64,000 nt of DNA from Comamonadaceae bacterium (GTDB lineage Bacteria; Pseudomonadota; Gammaproteobacteria; Burkholderiales; Burkholderiaceae_C): assembly GCA_947455145.1 (NCBI GenBank), contig CANGME010000004.1, forward strand, positions 1 through 64,000, in the 5' to 3' direction. The translations under genes were made by a program, and so were the position numbers. Shown in pieces: positions 1-8,784 of this stretch; the first letter of the stretch is position 1; each line of letters opens with the position of its first letter. The notes below the pieces were generated by a model, which searched no databases, was not told the DNA's origin, and saw nothing but the letters and a program-made list of their open reading frames with translations.

Positions 1-306
1 AGCCGACGCGATCGTGGTCAGCAACCACGGCGGGCGTCAGTTGGATGGCGCGCAAAGCAGCATCGAAGCCCTGCCCCCCATCGTGGCAGCGGTGGGTGAC
101 CAGATCGAAGTCTGGATGGACGGCGGCATTCGCAGCGGACAAGACGTACTCAAGGCCTGGGCGCCATGGGCGAAGCCGGGGTCACCAAGGCGCTAGAGAT
201 ACTCCACAAAGAACTCGACATCACGATGGCGTTTTGCGGGCACACGAATATCCAGAACGTGGACAAGGGGATTTTGTTGCCGGGGACATTTCCAGTTTCT
301 ACTTGA
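1..306 (+). pseudogene. Broken FMN-dependent 2-hydroxyacid dehydrogenase, 3' remnant
   Basis: This is the C-terminal part of an L-lactate/2-hydroxyacid dehydrogenase of the FMN-dependent alpha-hydroxyacid oxidase family; its 5' end lies outside the window. The first frame reads the family signature [11 protein letters not shown] and the FMN-site segment [14 protein letters not shown]. At about position 154-157 (GGCC) the reading jumps to another frame, which continues [21 protein letters not shown] and ends at 304-306. About 17 residues normally found between VLKA and GLGAMGE (the second FMN phosphate-binding stretch) are missing and the frame is shifted, so the gene should be non-functional. 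GGCC occurs naturally on both sides of such a junction, so a microhomology deletion is a plausible cause; that is inference. Confidence 0.8.
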
Positions 307-332
307 CCTAGCTTTGGGTCAAATAAACTGCA

Positions 333-1415
333 TCAAGGTATCAAGTCCAGCGCCCGCATGTAGGCGGGGCTGACCATCAAGTCATCCCAATCAACGGCAG
401 GGTTTGAGGGTAGCAGTGCCAGACGCTTCGCTTCGCTGGCGTCCAGCGGCTGCCACTGGCCTTTGAGTTGGGCCTCGGTGACACCGGCAATCAACTCGTC
501 CACCGCTTGCCCGCCATCCACTGACTGGTTGCAGAGCAAGACCATGTCGCAACCGGCTTGCAAGGCCGCAACCGCCGCCTGGGTGTAGCTGACCTTTTGG
601 CCGTCTATCAGGCGCGCTCCTTCCATACTGAGATCGTCGCTGAATACCGCACCACCAAAGCCCAGGCGACCCCGCAAGATGTCACCCAACCACTTGGCCG
701 AGAAGCCAGCAGGCCGCGCATCGACTTTGGGGTAAATCACATGGGCGGGCATGACGCTGACCAGGCTGGTGCTGAGCCAGCCGTAGGGCGCTGCATCGTC
801 CGCCAAGATGGCGTTGAGGCCGCGTTTGTCCACGGGGATGTCGGTGTGTGAGTCGGCCTTCACAAAGCCGTGGCCCGGAAAGTGTTTGCCGCAATTGGCC
901 ATGCCGCTCAAGCTCAGGCCGTGCATCAGGCTCTTGGCCAAGAGTGTCACCACGCGTGGGTCGCGCTGGAATGAGCGGTCGCCAATGACGCTGCTCTCAC
1001 CAAAGTCCAAGTCCAGCACGGGGGTGAAGCTCAAGTCCACCCCGCAGGCGCGCAGCTCAGCCCCCAGCACGTAGCCGCAGGCCGTGGCGGCGTCAGTAGC
1101 GCGCATGGCGCCACTGCCCTGCCCTTGCTTGCCGTCTTGCAGCCACAGCTCCCCCAGGGCTCGCATGGGGGGCAGGTGGGTGAAGCCGTCAGTCTTAAAA
1201 CGCTGCACGCGCCCGCCTTCGTGGTCCACGCAGATCAGGAGGTCTTTGCGAATCTTCTTGATGGCGCGGCACAAAGCGCTGAGTTGGGCACGGTCTTGCC
1301 AGTTGCGGGCAAACAAAATGAGGCCGCCCACCAGCGGGTGTTTGAGGCGGTGTTTGTCGGCGGTGCTCAGAGTCAAGCCAGCAATGTCGATGATGAGGGG
1401 GGCATGTTGGGTCAT
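333..1415 (-). CDS. nagZ: Beta-N-acetylhexosaminidase NagZ
   Basis: Cytoplasmic glycoside hydrolase family 3 enzyme that removes N-acetylglucosamine from anhydromuropeptides during peptidoglycan recycling. At 360 residues it is slightly longer than usual for NagZ. The family signature KHFPGHG is at residues 177-183, followed by the catalytic-loop histidine (DSHTD, about 190), and SDDLSM at 259-264 contains the nucleophile Asp. An upstream in-frame start (1463) exists, but the ATG at 1413-1415 gives MTQHAPLIID, fits the family N terminus and sits directly after the acpS stop, implying translational coupling. It is the last gene of the rnc-era-recO-pdxJ-acpS-nagZ run. Confidence 0.93.
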   Translation of the reverse strand: MTQHAPLIIDIAGLTLSTADKHRLKHPLVGGLILFARNWQDRAQLSALCRAIKKIRKDLLICVDHEGGRVQRFKTDGFTHLPPMRALGELWLQDGKQGQGSGAMRATDAATACGYVLGAELRACGVDLSFTPVLDLDFGESSVIGDRSFQRDPRVVTLLAKSLMHGLSLSGMANCGKHFPGHGFVKADSHTDIPVDKRGLNAILADDAAPYGWLSTSLVSVMPAHVIYPKVDARPAGFSAKWLGDILRGRLGFGGAVFSDDLSMEGARLIDGQKVSYTQAAVAALQAGCDMVLLCNQSVDGGQAVDELIAGVTEAQLKGQWQPLDASEAKRLALLPSNPAVDWDDLMVSPAYMRALDLIP

Positions 1416-1416
1416 A

Positions 1417-1824
1417 TCAATTTTTCTCAATGATGCAAAAACTTGCGGCGTATTCAGACTCATCCGTCACGCTCACATGGGCGCTCAGGCCTTGGGCCTC
1501 GAACCAAACCTTTAAACCGCCGTGCAGCACGATGACGGGCTTGCCAGCGTTGACTGAGCCCGCAGGCAACTTGCCGATCTCGCACAAGCGCCAGCTCATG
1601 GGCATGCGCATGCCCAAGCCAATGGCTTTAGAGAACGCTTCTTTGGCGCTGAAGCGGGTGGCCAGGTAGCGGATGCCACGCTCGGGCCAGCGCGCGCTGC
1701 GGGCTTGCCAAGTGGCGAACTCTTCGTCACTGAGGATTTTTTGCGCAAAGCGTTCACCGTGACGATCCAAGCTGGCGCGGATGCGGCGCACGTCGCAGAT
1801 GTCGGTACCAATACCGTAGATCAA
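1417..1824 (-). CDS. acpS: Holo-[acyl-carrier-protein] synthase
   Basis: Transfers 4'-phosphopantetheine from CoA to the serine of apo-ACP, activating the acpP product encoded about 13 kb away. The 135-residue length is normal. The N-terminal [10 protein letters not shown] carries the metal-binding Asp, and [14 protein letters not shown] contains the second conserved acidic motif. The start overlaps the pdxJ stop by 4 bp (ATGA), and nagZ starts 1 bp after the acpS stop, so the three genes are probably co-translated. Confidence 0.94.
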   Translation of the reverse strand: MIYGIGTDICDVRRIRASLDRHGERFAQKILSDEEFATWQARSARWPERGIRYLATRFSAKEAFSKAIGLGMRMPMSWRLCEIGKLPAGSVNAGKPVIVLHGGLKVWFEAQGLSAHVSVTDESEYAASFCIIEKN

Positions 1825-2567
1825 AGCGGGGCCTCTTTCATGCAGCTCAAGTAGGCCTTGATCGTGGCGCTGTAGCCCAACTCCAGCGCATCGGCAATCA
1901 GCGCGTGGCCAATGGAGACTTCGCTCACACCGGGCACTTCAATGAGGAAGAGTCCGAGGTTGTCGCGGTTGAGGTCATGGCCCGCGTTGACTTGTAGGCC
2001 AACATCCAGCGCGGCTTGTGCGGTGGCGGCAAAGCGGGCCAGTTGCGCGGCCTGCTCGGGGCCACCCCAGGCGGCAGCGTAGGGCTCGGTGTAGAGCTCG
2101 ACCCGGTCAGCGCCCACGGCTTTGGCAGCGGCCATGGCTTGCGGGTCAGCATCCATGAATAAGCTCACGCGCACGCCAAGGGCGTGGCACTCATCAATCA
2201 AAGGGCGCAGACGATCCGCGTCTTGTGGAAAAGTCCAACCGTGGTCGCTGGTGAACTGGCCTTCGCTGTCGGGCACGAAGGTGGCTTGCTGGGGTCGCAC
2301 CTTGCGCACAAAGTCCATCAGGTTCTGAAAGGGGTTGCCCTCGATGTTGAACTCGCGCCCTGGCCAGATTTGCAGCAGCGTGGCCAGCTCGTGCACATCG
2401 TTGGCGCGGATGTGGCGCTCGTCCGGGCGTGGGTGCACGGTGATGCCGTGTGCCCCCGCCTGCAAGCACAGCGTGGCCGCCCGCGTGACGCTGGGGATGC
2501 CCAGGTGGCGCGTGTTGCGCACGAGGGCGACTTTGTTAAGGTTGACGGAGAGGGAGGTACTTTGCAT
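1821..2567 (-). CDS. pdxJ: Pyridoxine 5'-phosphate synthase PdxJ
   Basis: Condenses 1-deoxy-D-xylulose 5-phosphate with 3-amino-2-oxopropyl phosphate in the DXP-dependent vitamin B6 pathway. The 248-residue TIM barrel has the family segments [13 protein letters not shown] near the N terminus and [12 protein letters not shown], which supplies active-site His and Arg residues. C-terminal [12 protein letters not shown] is the conserved phosphate-binding end. It lies between recO and acpS as in many proteobacteria; a palindromic repeat copy occupies the recO-pdxJ spacer. Confidence 0.95.
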   Translation of the reverse strand: MQSTSLSVNLNKVALVRNTRHLGIPSVTRAATLCLQAGAHGITVHPRPDERHIRANDVHELATLLQIWPGREFNIEGNPFQNLMDFVRKVRPQQATFVPDSEGQFTSDHGWTFPQDADRLRPLIDECHALGVRVSLFMDADPQAMAAAKAVGADRVELYTEPYAAAWGGPEQAAQLARFAATAQAALDVGLQVNAGHDLNRDNLGLFLIEVPGVSEVSIGHALIADALELGYSATIKAYLSCMKEAPL

Positions 2568-2585
2568 CGACGTATCTTCTCAGAA

Positions 2586-2645
2586 CCGTTCACCCTGAGC
2601 TGGTCGAAGGGCTTGCGAGGCTTCGACAAGCTCAGCCCGAACGGG
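2586..2645. repeat. Dispersed palindromic repeat, copy 1 (between recO and pdxJ)
   Basis: An interrupted inverted repeat of the form CCGTTC(a/g)CCCTGAGC(c/t)(t/g)GTCGAAG ... CTTCGACA(a/g)GCTCAG CCCGAACGG. Here the arms are separated by GGCTTGCGAGG. Related copies are at 23224-23307, 39650-39699 and 57286-57335. It is in the transcribed spacer of a minus-strand operon and would fold into a strong mRNA hairpin. Confidence 0.85.
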
Positions 2646-2661
2646 ATTGGCTCTGTTAGGT

Positions 2662-3414
2662 TTATAGGGTTTGAATGTCCATCATCATCTGCCGAGTACG
2701 CAGCGTACCGACACCGCAATGGTAATGGAGCAGGCCGCGTAACTGGGGTTTGAGTTCACTCATCACCTCGGCACAGGCGCGCAGCGTGGTGGTGAAGGGG
2801 GCGTTGTCCATCAGCGACTGTTGAAGCGTGAGCCACTGAGTGCCTGACAGACTGGCCCGATCCGCCTCACCACTCAGGCGCAAGCCGCCTTCGGGCACCA
2901 GGCTGTAGCGAGCCTCGGGCTGGAGTGGCGCCAAGGTCATGGTCTGGGTATCAAGCGCGGGGAGTAAGCCAATCTCGCGCAGCAGCAGCAGCTCAAACGT
3001 GCGCAACGCGGTTTGCAGCACTTCGCCATGTTCAGAAGCCAGCACATGCACCACGTGGCCATAAACATCAAACAGCGCCGGGTGTGGATCATCGCGCGCC
3101 AGCAGCAACAGCAGCAACTCGTTAAGGTAAGTGCCCGAGAGCAGCGCTTCGCCACTCGGCATGACGTGACCGCCCTGCCATTCCGCGCTCTTGAGCGTGC
3201 GAATTTCAGCGTCGCCACCAAAGGCCAGATGCAGCGGTTGTAGCGGCAACAGGATGGGGCGAAAGCTTGAATTCGGCCGTTTGGCCCCTTTGGCCACCAA
3301 GGCAATCCGACCGTAGTGGCGTGTGAAGACCTCCAGGATCAGGCTGGACTCGCTCCAGTCGTAGCGATGCAGCACATAGGCGGGTTCATCGCTGATCCGC
3401 TTATTCGTAGCCAA
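2662..3414 (-). CDS. recO: DNA repair protein RecO
   Basis: Recombination mediator that loads RecA with RecR and anneals ssDNA. The N-terminal OB-fold stretch starts [18 protein letters not shown] and continues [21 protein letters not shown], typical of RecO. The preferred start is the TTG at 3412-3414, giving [11 protein letters not shown], which overlaps the 3' end of era. ATG codons at 3435 and 3504 are in frame, but they would add residues encoded by the era KH-domain region in another frame. The resulting 250 residues match the family. Confidence 0.88.
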   Translation of the reverse strand: MATNKRISDEPAYVLHRYDWSESSLILEVFTRHYGRIALVAKGAKRPNSSFRPILLPLQPLHLAFGGDAEIRTLKSAEWQGGHVMPSGEALLSGTYLNELLLLLLARDDPHPALFDVYGHVVHVLASEHGEVLQTALRTFELLLLREIGLLPALDTQTMTLAPLQPEARYSLVPEGGLRLSGEADRASLSGTQWLTLQQSLMDNAPFTTTLRACAEVMSELKPQLRGLLHYHCGVGTLRTRQMMMDIQTL

Positions 3415-4414
3415 AACTGCGCACCCGCGCTTCATCATCGGCCCAACCGGAGCGCACCTTGACCCACATCTCGATGAAGACTTTGGCGTCCATGAGTTTT
3501 TCAAGTTCCACGCGGGTCTCAGTGCCGATGCGCTTGATGCGCTCGCCTTTGTCGCCGATGACCATGGCCTTGTGACTGTCGCGCTCCACGACGATGGTGG
3601 CGGCGATTTTGACCAAGCGTTTTTGCTTGCCGCGACCAGGCTCTTCCTCGAACTTGTCGATCACCACTGTCGAGGTGTAGGGCAGCTCATCGCCCGTCAG
3701 TCGAAACAGTTTTTCGCGCACGGTTTCACTGGCGAGAAATTTCTCGTTCTTGTCGGTCAGCTCATCAGCGGCATACCACCAGTCTTGCTGGGGCAGGTAT
3801 TTTTCGCAGATCACCAAGAGGCGCTCCACGTCTTTGGCGTTCTTGGCCGACATGGGCACGAACTCTGCAAACGCGTGACGCTGCTGCATCTCCTGCAACC
3901 AAGGGGCGATGTCGGCGCGGCGGTTGACCTGATCCAACTTATTGGCCAACAGCAGCGTGGGAATGTCTTTGTTCAAGAGCGAGAGCACCTTGGCGTCGGC
4001 CTGGTTGAACATGCCGGCTTCCACCACGAAAACCACCAAGTCCACATCCGCCACCGCGCCGAGCACGGTTTTGTTGAGCGAGCGGTTTAACGCAGTGTTG
4101 TGCCGGGTTTGAAAACCCGGTGTATCCACAAACACAAACTGCGCCTCACCCGCAGTGTGCATGCCGGTGATGCGGTGGCGCGTGGTCTGCGCCTTGCGCG
4201 AGGTGATGCTGATTTTTTGACCCACCAGCGCGTTCATCAACGTGGATTTGCCCACGTTAGGTTTGCCCACGATGGCGATCAGGCCGCAGCGTCGGTTCGG
4301 GTGATCGGGGTTAACGGCACTGGCTCCGCCATGCGCCAGGGCCGTAGAAAGCACTTCTGTTGGGGCTTCAACTTCAGCCTGTGGCAGTGTGATCGGGGAA
4401 TTTGTTTCATTCAT
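3401..4414 (-). CDS. era: GTPase Era
   Basis: Essential Ras-like GTPase that binds the 3' end of 16S rRNA and assists 30S assembly. G1 is GKPNVGKS at about residues 50-57, G3 DTPG at 97-100 and G4 NKLD at 158-161; SAKN supplies G5. The C-terminal KH domain contains [13 protein letters not shown]. The protein has 337 residues because of an N-terminal extension of about 40 residues before the G domain; a later start is possible. The start overlaps the rnc stop by 4 bp. Confidence 0.95.
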   Translation of the reverse strand: MNETNSPITLPQAEVEAPTEVLSTALAHGGASAVNPDHPNRRCGLIAIVGKPNVGKSTLMNALVGQKISITSRKAQTTRHRITGMHTAGEAQFVFVDTPGFQTRHNTALNRSLNKTVLGAVADVDLVVFVVEAGMFNQADAKVLSLLNKDIPTLLLANKLDQVNRRADIAPWLQEMQQRHAFAEFVPMSAKNAKDVERLLVICEKYLPQQDWWYAADELTDKNEKFLASETVREKLFRLTGDELPYTSTVVIDKFEEEPGRGKQKRLVKIAATIVVERDSHKAMVIGDKGERIKRIGTETRVELEKLMDAKVFIEMWVKVRSGWADDEARVRSFGYE

Positions 4415-5109
4415 AGGGGGCCTTTGGCTTTGAGCGTCTGTAGCATGGCCGTGGCGGCGGATTGTTCCCCCGCGCGGCGCGAATTGCCGATACCGCGCTC
4501 GGTTAAATTAAGTTCGATGATTTCGCATTCCACATCAAACGTTTGCTTGTGCGCCTGACCGGTTGTACCGACCACGCGGTACAAAGGAAGCTTCATCTTG
4601 CGCCCTTGCAACCATTCTTGCAATTCGGTCTTGGCGTCTTTGCCGATGGCGTCCATTTGCGGATTGATTTCTACCGCTTTGAACAGGCGTTGCACCAGGG
4701 CTTGGGCTGCTGAGTAACCCGCATCCAGATAGACCGCACCAATCACGGCTTCTAGCGCATCGGCCAGGATGGAGGGGCGCTTGTGCCCACCAGAGCGCAC
4801 CTCGCCCTCGCCCAGGCGAATCACCTCGGGCAAGCCGAGTTCGACCGACAAGTTGTGCAAGGTGTCTTGCTTGACCAGGTTGGCGCGGATGCGGGAGAGA
4901 TCGCCTTCGGGCAGGTCGCTCAATTGCGCGTACAAAAAGTCAGCGACCACTAAGTTGAGAACGCCATCGCCCAAAAACTCCAGGCGTTCGTTGTGGTCGG
5001 CTGAAAAGCTTCGGTGCGTGATGGCACGGCCGAGCAGCGCAGGGTTGGAGAATTGATGCTGCAAGCGAGTTTGCAGCGCGGCCAAGCCATCAGTCACACG
5101 TTCAGTCAC
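4411..5109 (-). CDS. rnc: Ribonuclease III
   Basis: Double-strand-specific endoribonuclease that processes rRNA precursors and mRNAs. The signature NERLEFLGD (residues 40-48) carries catalytic E41, E44 and D48, and [13 protein letters not shown] supplies the fourth metal ligand at E120. A C-terminal dsRNA-binding domain follows (about 155-230, ending in an AAATAML-like helix). The 232-residue length is normal. It overlaps era by 4 bp and follows the DUF4845 gene by 12 bp. Confidence 0.96.
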   Translation of the reverse strand: MTERVTDGLAALQTRLQHQFSNPALLGRAITHRSFSADHNERLEFLGDGVLNLVVADFLYAQLSDLPEGDLSRIRANLVKQDTLHNLSVELGLPEVIRLGEGEVRSGGHKRPSILADALEAVIGAVYLDAGYSAAQALVQRLFKAVEINPQMDAIGKDAKTELQEWLQGRKMKLPLYRVVGTTGQAHKQTFDVECEIIELNLTERGIGNSRRAGEQSAATAMLQTLKAKGPL

Positions 5110-5121
5110 GCTAATGTCATA

Positions 5122-5475
5122 TCACTTAGATCGCCCGGTGTATTTCAAGGTCAACCAAGCCGGACCGGCCAGGTGGATCTCTCTTTGATAAGCGAAATGA
5201 ACAACTACTTTGTCACCTTCTTTGGTAACTTCCAAATCCTTGCCACTGATAGATTTGATCTCATCAATCGAAGCGGCCTTGTCAAAGATGCTGCGCACCT
5301 CTGGCACTGTGCCGCCTTCTTTGGCTTTGTTCACGGCCTTGTTCACGGCTTGGTATTCGATCAGCGTGGGGACAACTTGGGCCAGCACCACGCCAGTCAC
5401 AGCGATGACGCCGCCAACAAAAAGCAGGCCAATGAAAGAAATGCCACGCTGGCGCGATTTGAGTTGACGTTTCAT
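5122..5475 (-). CDS. DUF4845 membrane-anchored protein
   Basis: A 117-residue protein of unknown function. The N terminus MKRQLKSRQRG followed by one hydrophobic helix (about residues 12-34) resembles a pseudopilin-like or single-pass anchor; the remainder is a small soluble domain. The start is the ATG at 5473-5475, preceded by GGAGACA; an upstream in-frame start at 5538 would overlap lepB and is rejected. Its position between lepB and rnc is conserved in Burkholderiales and is the main basis for the DUF4845 name. Confidence 0.8.
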   Translation of the reverse strand: MKRQLKSRQRGISFIGLLFVGGVIAVTGVVLAQVVPTLIEYQAVNKAVNKAKEGGTVPEVRSIFDKAASIDEIKSISGKDLEVTKEGDKVVVHFAYQREIHLAGPAWLTLKYTGRSK

Positions 5476-5503
5476 GCTTGTCTCCGTAATTACTTTAGGT
5501 GAC

Positions 5504-6469
5504 TTAATTGAATGGACCAATACGCTTAAGGCTGCCAAAATTCATCCAGACAAAAAACGCTTTGCCCACGATGTTTTGGTCGGGCACAAAACCCCAATAG
5601 CGAGAATCCAGCGAATTATCGCGGTTATCGCCCATCATGAAGTAGTGGCCTTCAGGCACTTTGCACACCACGCCTTCGACGCTATAGCGGCAATTTTGAC
5701 GATTGACGAAATCGTCCGCACCGGGCACGAAAGCGGGGCGTTCGTCATCATTGAGAATGCGATGCTTGGTTTCACCAAACGTCTCCTCCAACTGCTTGAA
5801 GTAACGCGTGGCAGTTTCATCAAAAAACTCCGGAACAACATCCGTTTTGACGACTTGACCGTTAATGGTCAAACGCTTGTTCAGGTAGGCCACCTCGTCG
5901 CCCGGTATTCCGACCACTCGTTTGATGTAGTCCAAGCTCGGCTTGGGTGGGTAGCGAAACACCATGACATCGCCACGCGCTGGCTTGTTGCCTTCAGTGA
6001 TCTTGAGGTTAATGACCGGTAGGCGCACGCCATAGGTGTACTTATTGACCAGAATCAGGTCACCCACGAGCAGGGTGGGAATCATGGAGCCCGAGGGAAT
6101 CTTGAAAGGCTCAAACAAAAATGAGCGCATCACGAACACGGCGATGATCACCGGGAACAGGCCAGCCGTCCAGTCCAACCACCAAGGCTGCATGAGCAAG
6201 CGCTGCTTGGCTTCACTGACATTGACGTCCACTTGGTTGATACCCAATTGAGTCAACTCTTGGCGGCGTTGAATAGCGTCAGCCTCTAACTTGGCAGCCG
6301 CCAATTGGCGTTGCGGCAAAAAATAAAACCGCTCGGCCAACCAGTACACACCTGTAATGACTGTGGCCATGAACAAGAGTAAGGCAAAGTTGCCATCCAC
6401 AGCGCCAAAATACCAAGCACCGATATACGCTGCAAATGCAGCCAGAACAAAAGAGGTAATGAGCTGCAT
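5504..6469 (-). CDS. lepB: Signal peptidase I
   Basis: Inner-membrane Ser/Lys peptidase that removes signal peptides from secreted preproteins. Two N-terminal hydrophobic helices (about residues 3-45) precede a cytoplasmic loop and a further membrane segment (100-120). The catalytic serine is S128 in IPSGSMIPTL and the general-base lysine is K183 in YIKRVVGIPGD; the C-terminal box GDNRDNSLDSR is intact. The ATG at 6467-6469 shares its A with the lepA stop (TGATG). The 321-residue length is typical. Confidence 0.96.
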   Translation of the reverse strand: MQLITSFVLAAFAAYIGAWYFGAVDGNFALLLFMATVITGVYWLAERFYFLPQRQLAAAKLEADAIQRRQELTQLGINQVDVNVSEAKQRLLMQPWWLDWTAGLFPVIIAVFVMRSFLFEPFKIPSGSMIPTLLVGDLILVNKYTYGVRLPVINLKITEGNKPARGDVMVFRYPPKPSLDYIKRVVGIPGDEVAYLNKRLTINGQVVKTDVVPEFFDETATRYFKQLEETFGETKHRILNDDERPAFVPGADDFVNRQNCRYSVEGVVCKVPEGHYFMMGDNRDNSLDSRYWGFVPDQNIVGKAFFVWMNFGSLKRIGPFN

Positions 6470-8277
6470 CAATCTTCCACCCGCAATATGGCCAAGAACG
6501 CCTCTTGGGGCACTTCAACCGATCCAATTTGTTTCATGCGTTTCTTGCCTGCTTTTTGCTTTTCAAGGAGTTTTTTCTTGCGGCTGATGTCGCCGCCATA
6601 GCATTTTGCCAGCACGTTCTTGCGCAGTGCTTTAATGCTTTCACGCGCAATGATGGTGGCACCAATGGCGGCCTGGATGGCCACGTCATACATTTGGCGG
6701 CTGATGATCTCGCGCATCTTGCTCACCACCGCACGGCCCCGGTACAGCGACTGGCTGCGGTGCACGATGATGGACAGCGCATCCACCTTGTCGCCATTGA
6801 GCAAGATGTCCACCTTAACAACGTCAGAGGCCCGGTATTCTTTGAACTCATAGTCCATCGAGGCATAACCTCGGCTGACCGACTTGAGCTTGTCAAAGAA
6901 GTCCAAAACGATTTCGCCCAGCGGCATTTCATAGGTGAGCATCACCTGGCGACCATGGTAGGCCATGTGCATTTGCACGCCGCGCTTTTGGTTGGCCAGA
7001 GTCATCACCGCGCCCACGTACTCCTGAGGCATGTACAGGTGCACCGTGACGATGGGCTCGCGGATCTCGGCAGTCCTGCCCACATCCGGCATCTTGGAGG
7101 GGTTCTCCACCATCATGACTTCGCCATCGTTCTTGACCACTTGGTACACCACGCTGGGGGCGGTGGTGATGAGGTCTTGATCGAACTCGCGCTCCAACCG
7201 CTCTTGCACGATCTCCATATGCAGCAAACCGAGGAAGCCACAGCGAAAACCAAAGCCCAGCGCTTGCGACACTTCGGGCTCGTAATGCAGCGAGGCATCG
7301 TTGAGCTTGAGTTTTTCCAGCGCATCGCGCAGTGATTCGTACTCGCTAGCCTCGGTCGGGTACAAGCCCGCAAACACTTGGGGCTGGATTTCCTTGAAGC
7401 CGGGCAAAGCCTCGCTGGCCGGGCCTGCATTGTTGGGCAGCTTTTTTTCCAGTGTGATGGTGTCGCCCACCTTGGCGGCTTGCAACTCACGGATGCCGGC
7501 AATGATGTAGCCAACCTCACCCGCCTTGAGCGAGTCGCGCGGCTGGTTGGCGGGTGTGAACACGCCCATGGTGTCGGCGTTGTACACCGCGTTGGACGCC
7601 ATCATCTTGATGCGCTCACCCTTGAGCAAGATCCCATCGACCACGCGCACCAGCATCACCACGCCGACATAGCTGTCAAACCAGCTGTCGATGATCATGG
7701 CGCGCAGCGGCGCGGTCGGGTTGCCCTTAGGCGGCGGAACGTTGGCAACGATGGCTTCCAAAATTTCGTCAATGCCCATACCGGTTTTGGCTGAGCAGGG
7801 AATCGCGTTCGTCGCGTCGATGCCAATGACGTCTTCGATTTCAGTTTTGGCGTTGTCCGGGTCCGCATTGGGTAGATCCATCTTGTTAAGCACGGGCAGC
7901 ACTTCCACACCCAGCTCCAACGCGGTGTAGCAGTTGGCCACGGTCTGCGCTTCCACCCCTTGTGAAGCATCGACAACCAACAACGCACCTTCGCATGCAG
8001 ACAGTGAACGCGAGACTTCGTAAGAGAAATCCACGTGACCCGGTGTGTCGATCAAGTTGAGGTTATAGACCTGCCCATCAAGCGCTTTGTAATGCAGCGC
8101 AGCAGTCTGCGCCTTGATGGTTATCCCACGCTCTTTTTCGATGTCCATCGAGTCAAGAACTTGGGCTTGCATTTCACGTGCTTCGAGCCCGCCGCAGCGT
8201 TGAATCAAGCGATCAGCAAGCGTGGATTTGCCGTGATCAATATGCGCAATGATGGAGAAATTTCTGATGTGATTCAT
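6469..8277 (-). CDS. lepA: Elongation factor 4 (LepA), back-translocating GTPase
   Basis: Ribosome-associated translational GTPase. The P loop [17 protein letters not shown] (G3) and NKMDLP (G4) are all visible, and the C-terminal Arg/Lys-rich domain specific to LepA ([19 protein letters not shown]) is present. At 602 residues it is full length. The ATG at 8275-8277 ([14 protein letters not shown]) is preferred to the TTG one codon upstream. It is translationally coupled to lepB. Confidence 0.97.
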   Translation of the reverse strand: MNHIRNFSIIAHIDHGKSTLADRLIQRCGGLEAREMQAQVLDSMDIEKERGITIKAQTAALHYKALDGQVYNLNLIDTPGHVDFSYEVSRSLSACEGALLVVDASQGVEAQTVANCYTALELGVEVLPVLNKMDLPNADPDNAKTEIEDVIGIDATNAIPCSAKTGMGIDEILEAIVANVPPPKGNPTAPLRAMIIDSWFDSYVGVVMLVRVVDGILLKGERIKMMASNAVYNADTMGVFTPANQPRDSLKAGEVGYIIAGIRELQAAKVGDTITLEKKLPNNAGPASEALPGFKEIQPQVFAGLYPTEASEYESLRDALEKLKLNDASLHYEPEVSQALGFGFRCGFLGLLHMEIVQERLEREFDQDLITTAPSVVYQVVKNDGEVMMVENPSKMPDVGRTAEIREPIVTVHLYMPQEYVGAVMTLANQKRGVQMHMAYHGRQVMLTYEMPLGEIVLDFFDKLKSVSRGYASMDYEFKEYRASDVVKVDILLNGDKVDALSIIVHRSQSLYRGRAVVSKMREIISRQMYDVAIQAAIGATIIARESIKALRKNVLAKCYGGDISRKKKLLEKQKAGKKRMKQIGSVEVPQEAFLAILRVED

Positions 8278-8321
8278 CAACGAACAGCTTCAAGTGGTTG
8301 AATTAAAACGGTGCAGCCAAG

Positions 8322-8353
8322 AAAAAAGGGCACGTCTGATTAAGACGCGCCCT
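8322..8353 (-). terminator. Rho-independent terminator or attenuator upstream of lepA
   Basis: On the minus strand GGGCGCGTCT, loop TAATC, AGACGTGCCC (with one internal mismatch pair) is followed directly by TTTTTT. It lies only about 45 bp upstream of the lepA start, so it ends either an unannotated short transcript or attenuates the lepA transcript. Confidence 0.7.
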
Positions 8354-8688
8354 GAACCAACAATCTTTGGCAACTGCGATAGCTGGGACTTCATTGTAGG
8401 CAAAAAGCCCATGTTGTGTAGCCTTAAGGGCACCAAAGAGGGGGCGTTGCAGCATCGCAACAAAAAACTTATTCACAACTTATTAACAATATTATTGGGG
8501 ATGATCTGGACAACTTGTGGGCGAGCTGTGCACTGCCTGTGCACCCCGCTACTTCATCCCGCATTGTGGTTTGTTGGCTTTTTAATATGCCAGTAATCCG
8601 GAAAGAATTGCTTCCATTCTAACCAAATTAGAAAATCCATCCCAAATAAGTTAGTGATTGCACACAAATTGGCAATCAAAATTGGACT

Positions 8689-8721
8689 GAAATTTTGAAA
8701 AAAATATTTTTTCAAAATTTC
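8689..8721. repeat. 33-bp AT-rich palindrome
   Basis: Arms of 15 bp, GAAATTTTGAAAAAA (8689-8703) and its reverse complement (8707-8721), separated by ATA. It lies just beyond the mucD terminator. With six or seven A or T on either side of the centre it could act as a weak bidirectional hairpin, a protein-binding site or an intrinsically bent element. Confidence 0.7.
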
Positions 8722-8738
8722 AAAATCCGCATCTAAAC

Positions 8739-8769
8739 CCAAAGCCCCAGTAAATAACAGGGGCTTTGG
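8739..8769 (-). terminator. Probable terminator downstream of mucD
   Basis: Perfect 10-bp stem CCAAAGCCCC / GGGGCTTTGG with an 11-nt loop, 15 bp past the mucD stop. The tract after the hairpin on the minus strand is only moderately U-rich. Confidence 0.65.
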
Positions 8770-8784
8770 CGGGATGAAGCGGCC

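Larger units (their letters stand above)
8278..8784. other. AT-rich intergenic region between mucD and lepA
   Basis: About 0.5 kb without a convincing protein gene and clearly more AT-rich than its surroundings. Reading leftwards it holds the mucD terminator, a long AT palindrome, a possible promoter on the minus strand (TTGTCC, 16 bp, TATTGT; about 8488-8515) and a second terminator-like hairpin 45 bp before lepA. ORFs on either strand are short and lack a recognisable product. It may carry the lepA promoter and leader or a small RNA. Confidence 0.6.

Noticed and set aside
6505-7335. Long open frame on the plus strand opposite lepA
   Set aside because: Shadow frame of a well-conserved gene; no ribosome site and no recognisable product.
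8465-8485. A DnaA-box-like sequence (TTATTCACA) in AT-rich DNA, suggestive of a replication origin
   Set aside because: Only one box is visible, with no cluster, no nearby dnaA or dnaN and no GC-skew evidence.
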